Shown in pieces: positions 62,220 through 64,000 of a stretch of 64,000 nucleotides of DNA (position 1 is its first letter; each line of letters starts with the position of its first letter). The stretch comes from Brevundimonas sp. NIBR10 (GTDB lineage: Bacteria; Pseudomonadota; Alphaproteobacteria; Caulobacterales; Caulobacteraceae), in contig NZ_CP115464.1 in NCBI RefSeq assembly GCF_027912515.1, positions 1,364,001 through 1,428,000 of the forward strand. Direction: 5' to 3'. Under the pieces are notes generated by a model. The model did not search any database, was not told where the DNA came from, and saw only the letters and a program-made list of their open reading frames with translations. The translations under genes were made by a program, and so were the position numbers.

Positions 62220-62333
62220 CCCATCTCTCGCGAGCCCGGTTTCCCGGACCCTCGCAGGAGTTGGCACCGTTCGGGTGGAACCCGATGGTTGCCCCGACGT
62301 CAAAGGGCCTATCCCTCGGTCGGTCTTGATGAG
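62220..62333 (-). promoter_or_regulatory. SAM-I (S-box) riboswitch upstream of metX-metB
   Basis: On the minus strand the region reads CTCATCAAGA, GAGGGATAGGCCC, GGGGCAACC, GAACGGTGCCAACTCCTGC and GAGAGATGGG in that order, the conserved core of the S-box aptamer with a P1 stem CTCATC/GATGGG. A GTGGAG/CTCCAC hairpin (62193-62220) touches the 3' end of P1 and may be the expression platform, though no T-run follows, suggesting translational or Rho-linked control. Confidence 0.88.
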
Positions 62334-62527
62334 TGCGACCACAGATGATGAAAAAGCCGCATTCCGTCAAGGAGAAAAAGATCGCGACACGCCCAAACGG
62401 GTGGGCAGGCTTGCGGCCCTATACTCGCCGAATTGCCAGTTTGCGCAAAAAACTTCCAATCCGGGCTTGACGGGGTCGTCCGACCTCGACACCCTGAGGC
62501 TCAGGATTTTCGCAAGGATACGCCCCG

Positions 62528-62659
62528 TTGTCGCGACTTGGCCGCATCGCCATCTCGATTAGCACCGCCGCCGGAATGGGCGTGCGGATGGGCATGACTG
62601 CGCTCACCACCACCGGCGGTATGACCATCACCGGCCCCTCGCGGGCGGGAACAGGTTAG
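62528..62659 (+). CDS. thr leader peptide (Thr/Ile/Met-rich)
   Basis: A 43-codon frame starting at TTG with AAGGA nine bases upstream. It contains three Ile in RIAISIST, then several Met, and the stretch MTALTTTGGMTITG. This enrichment for the end products of the homoserine pathway is the classical sign of thr-operon attenuation. A shorter version could start at the ATG at 62576. The downstream terminator at 62690 and the kinase-HSD gene complete the picture. Confidence 0.8.
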   Translation: MSRLGRIAISISTAAGMGVRMGMTALTTTGGMTITGPSRAGTG

Positions 62660-62689
62660 CGCGCGTCGGACCCCGACCAGCCCAACCCG

Positions 62690-62720
62690 AACCCGCCCGG
62701 ACCCCCGGAGCGGGTTTTTT
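62690..62720 (+). terminator. Attenuator terminator before the homoserine dehydrogenase gene
   Basis: AACCCGC/GCGGGTT with an inner CCGG/CCGG stem, followed by six T (62715-62720). It lies 31 bases after the leader stop codon. Confidence 0.88.
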
Positions 62721-62769
62721 CTTGCCCGATTTCACATTTCGCACCCTTTCCAGAATTCCAGAGAATCCG

Positions 62770-64000
62770 ATGTCCAGCTCATCTTCCGTCCTCGCTCCCG
62801 CCCTCAAATCGGTATTCGCCCTCGTGGACAAACCGAAATCCGACGCCGCCGAAGTTGTGGTGCTGAAGTTCGGATCCTCGATCCTGCGGACCCAAGCGGA
62901 TGCGCCGGCCGTGGCGTCGGAGGTCTATGGCCACGTGCGGGCCGGCCGGAAGGTCGTGGCGGTGGTCTCGGCCTTCGGCGGCCATACCGACCGGCTTCTG
63001 GCCGACGCCCGCGAACTGGGGCTGGATCACGAGAACGACCTTCTGCCCGGCTATGTCGCCCTGGGCGAAGAGAAGGCGGCGGCTCTGACGGCCATCGCCT
63101 GCGACCGGATCGGGCTGGATGCGGTGTCGCTGTCGGTCAAGGAACTGGGCATCGTGGCTGAGGGCGAGCTGGAGCACGCCCACCCCTGTGGCCTGCGCGG
63201 CGAAGCGCTGCACAAGGCGCTGGCCGAGCATCAGGTGGTGGTGGTGCCGGGCTTCGGTGCCCTGCGGCCCGACGGGCGGGTGGCCTTGCTGGGGCGGGGT
63301 GGATCGGACCTGACGGCGGTGTTCCTGGCAGCCGAGCTGGGTCTAGATCGGGTGCGGTTGGTCAAGGATGTCGACGGTCTGTACGACCGTGATCCGGCAA
63401 GCGCCTCGGGCAAGCCGCTGCGCTATCGCCGGGCGTCGTGGGACGATGCGCGGCGTCACGGCGGGGCCCTGGTCCAGCATGACGCGATCGACCTGGGACA
63501 GGAACGCGGCGTGGAGATCGAGGTGGCGGCGCTGGGCCGGGCCGATTCGACGGTGGTGGGCGAGCATTCGGCACCGCCCGGGCGCTCGATCCCCGATGCC
63601 CCGGTGCGGGTCGCGATCGCCGGTTGCGGCGTGGTCGGGGGCGGGCTGCTGGCGCGTCTGCTGCCCGACACCCGTTATCAGGTCGTCGGCGTGCTGGTGC
63701 GCGATCCGAAGAAGCTTAGGGACGTGGCTGCTCCGGCCGATCTGTTCACCGCGGATGCGCAAGGGCTGCTGGACCTCAAGCCCGACCTGCTGGTCGAAGC
63801 CCTGTCCGAGGGTGAGGCGGGGCATGCCCTGATCCGCGCCGCTCTGGAACGCGGCATCGACGTGGCCAGCGCCAACAAACAGGCGATCAGCCGCGACCCG
63901 GCGGGCTTGCAGGCCCTGGCCGAGAAACACGGCGCGCGCCTGGCCTATTCGGCCGCGGTCGGTGGCGGGGTGCCGATGATCGAGACACTGCGGGCGGCGC
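62770..64000 (+). CDS. Amino-acid kinase (aspartokinase-like) fused to homoserine dehydrogenase, 3' end outside window
   Basis: The gene starts at the ATG at 62770 and runs off the right edge (about 410 codons seen). Residues about 25-260 form an amino-acid-kinase fold with VVVLKFGSSIL, VSAFGGHTDRLL, LGRGGSDLTAVFLAAELG and LVKDVDGLYDRDP. From about residue 277 the homoserine dehydrogenase Rossmann domain begins (VRVAIAGCGVVGGGLLARLL), with VASANKQAIS further on. The two domains are almost directly joined, leaving no room for the ACT regulatory pair of ThrA-type enzymes. It is controlled by the Thr/Ile/Met leader. Whether the kinase half is active is unknown. Confidence 0.88.
   Translation, partial: MSSSSSVLAPALKSVFALVDKPKSDAAEVVVLKFGSSILRTQADAPAVASEVYGHVRAGRKVVAVVSAFGGHTDRLLADARELGLDHENDLLPGYVALGEEKAAALTAIACDRIGLDAVSLSVKELGIVAEGELEHAHPCGLRGEALHKALAEHQVVVVPGFGALRPDGRVALLGRGGSDLTAVFLAAELGLDRVRLVKDVDGLYDRDPASASGKPLRYRRASWDDARRHGGALVQHDAIDLGQERGVEIEVAALGRADSTVVGEHSAPPGRSIPDAPVRVAIAGCGVVGGGLLARLLPDTRYQVVGVLVRDPKKLRDVAAPADLFTADAQGLLDLKPDLLVEALSEGEAGHALIRAALERGIDVASANKQAISRDPAGLQALAEKHGARLAYSAAVGGGVPMIETLRAA

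Noticed and set aside
62142..62342. N-terminal extension of metX
   Set aside because: The extension is translated from the SAM-I aptamer; the conserved protein starts at 62141.

Overview
The window looks like a chromosomal segment of a high-GC alphaproteobacterium of the order Caulobacterales, most likely Brevundimonas or a close relative. The evidence is a CpdR-type receiver, a legionaminic-acid (flagellin sugar) pathway, a TadG-like pilus-associated protein, many M1/M2/amidohydrolase exoenzymes and an MmgR-like sRNA. This is inference from gene content and no search was run. I see no prophage, transposase, CRISPR array or rRNA; the segment reads as core chromosome with compact, partly overlapping operons.

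Region 1 (1-12.2 kb) is a surface-sugar locus. A partial GDP-mannose enzyme (nucleotidyltransferase fused to an AGE-type isomerase) is followed by a complete set for CMP-legionaminic acid: a CBS-domain nucleotidyltransferase (PtmE/LegX type), LegB, LegF, LegG, LegI, LegC and LegH. They lie in several transcription units interrupted by an OmpA-like porin, a GT4 glycosyltransferase and a small coiled-coil protein. Region 2 (12.2-19.5 kb) holds envelope proteins: a small membrane protein, an OmpA-type lipoprotein, a 2OG-Fe(II) oxygenase, a TadG-like protein with unusual inserted repeats, an M2 peptidyl-dipeptidase and MtgA. Region 3 (19.5-23.3 kb) is a probable zinc-homeostasis operon (membrane protein, CDF transporter, CobW GTPase, WD40 protein) with a Zur-like operator.

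Region 4 (23.3-34.7 kb) contains an amidohydrolase, leuA with a probable leader peptide, an MFS pump, an M1 aminopeptidase, a pectinesterase, tRNA-Leu(CAA), a coupled ATP-grasp ligase / LLM flavin oxidoreductase pair, and an FAH-family hydrolase. Region 5 (34.7-47.9 kb) starts with a gene-poor stretch that can fold into a branched RNA. It continues with isoaspartyl peptidase, an M50-like protein, a secreted protein with a long Asp/Glu tail, hpd, a yqaA-dsbB-coq7 cluster, a pair of small secreted paralogues, a phytase-like esterase, cobT and DUF599. It ends with a noncoding interval holding an MmgR-like sRNA and an FNR/FixK box.

Region 6 (47.9-64 kb) contains N-formylglutamate amidohydrolase, cpdR, a saccharopine-dehydrogenase-like protein, an NDUFA9-like reductase, tRNA-Leu(CAG), an RNase D-like exonuclease with lptC-lptA-lptB, a short ribbon-helix-helix/EF-hand membrane protein, lepB, DUF805, an ABC-2 permease and a winged-helix membrane regulator. 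It closes with a methionine/threonine block: metX-metB behind a SAM-I-type riboswitch, and a kinase-homoserine dehydrogenase fusion behind a Thr/Ile/Met-rich leader peptide and intrinsic terminator.

The least ordinary items are the RNA-level controls (SAM-I, thr leader, probable leu leader, sRNA, unexplained branched RNA), the inserted repeats in the TadG-like protein, the acidic-tail secreted protein, the ATP-grasp/LLM pair, and the kinase-HSD fusion without room for ACT domains.
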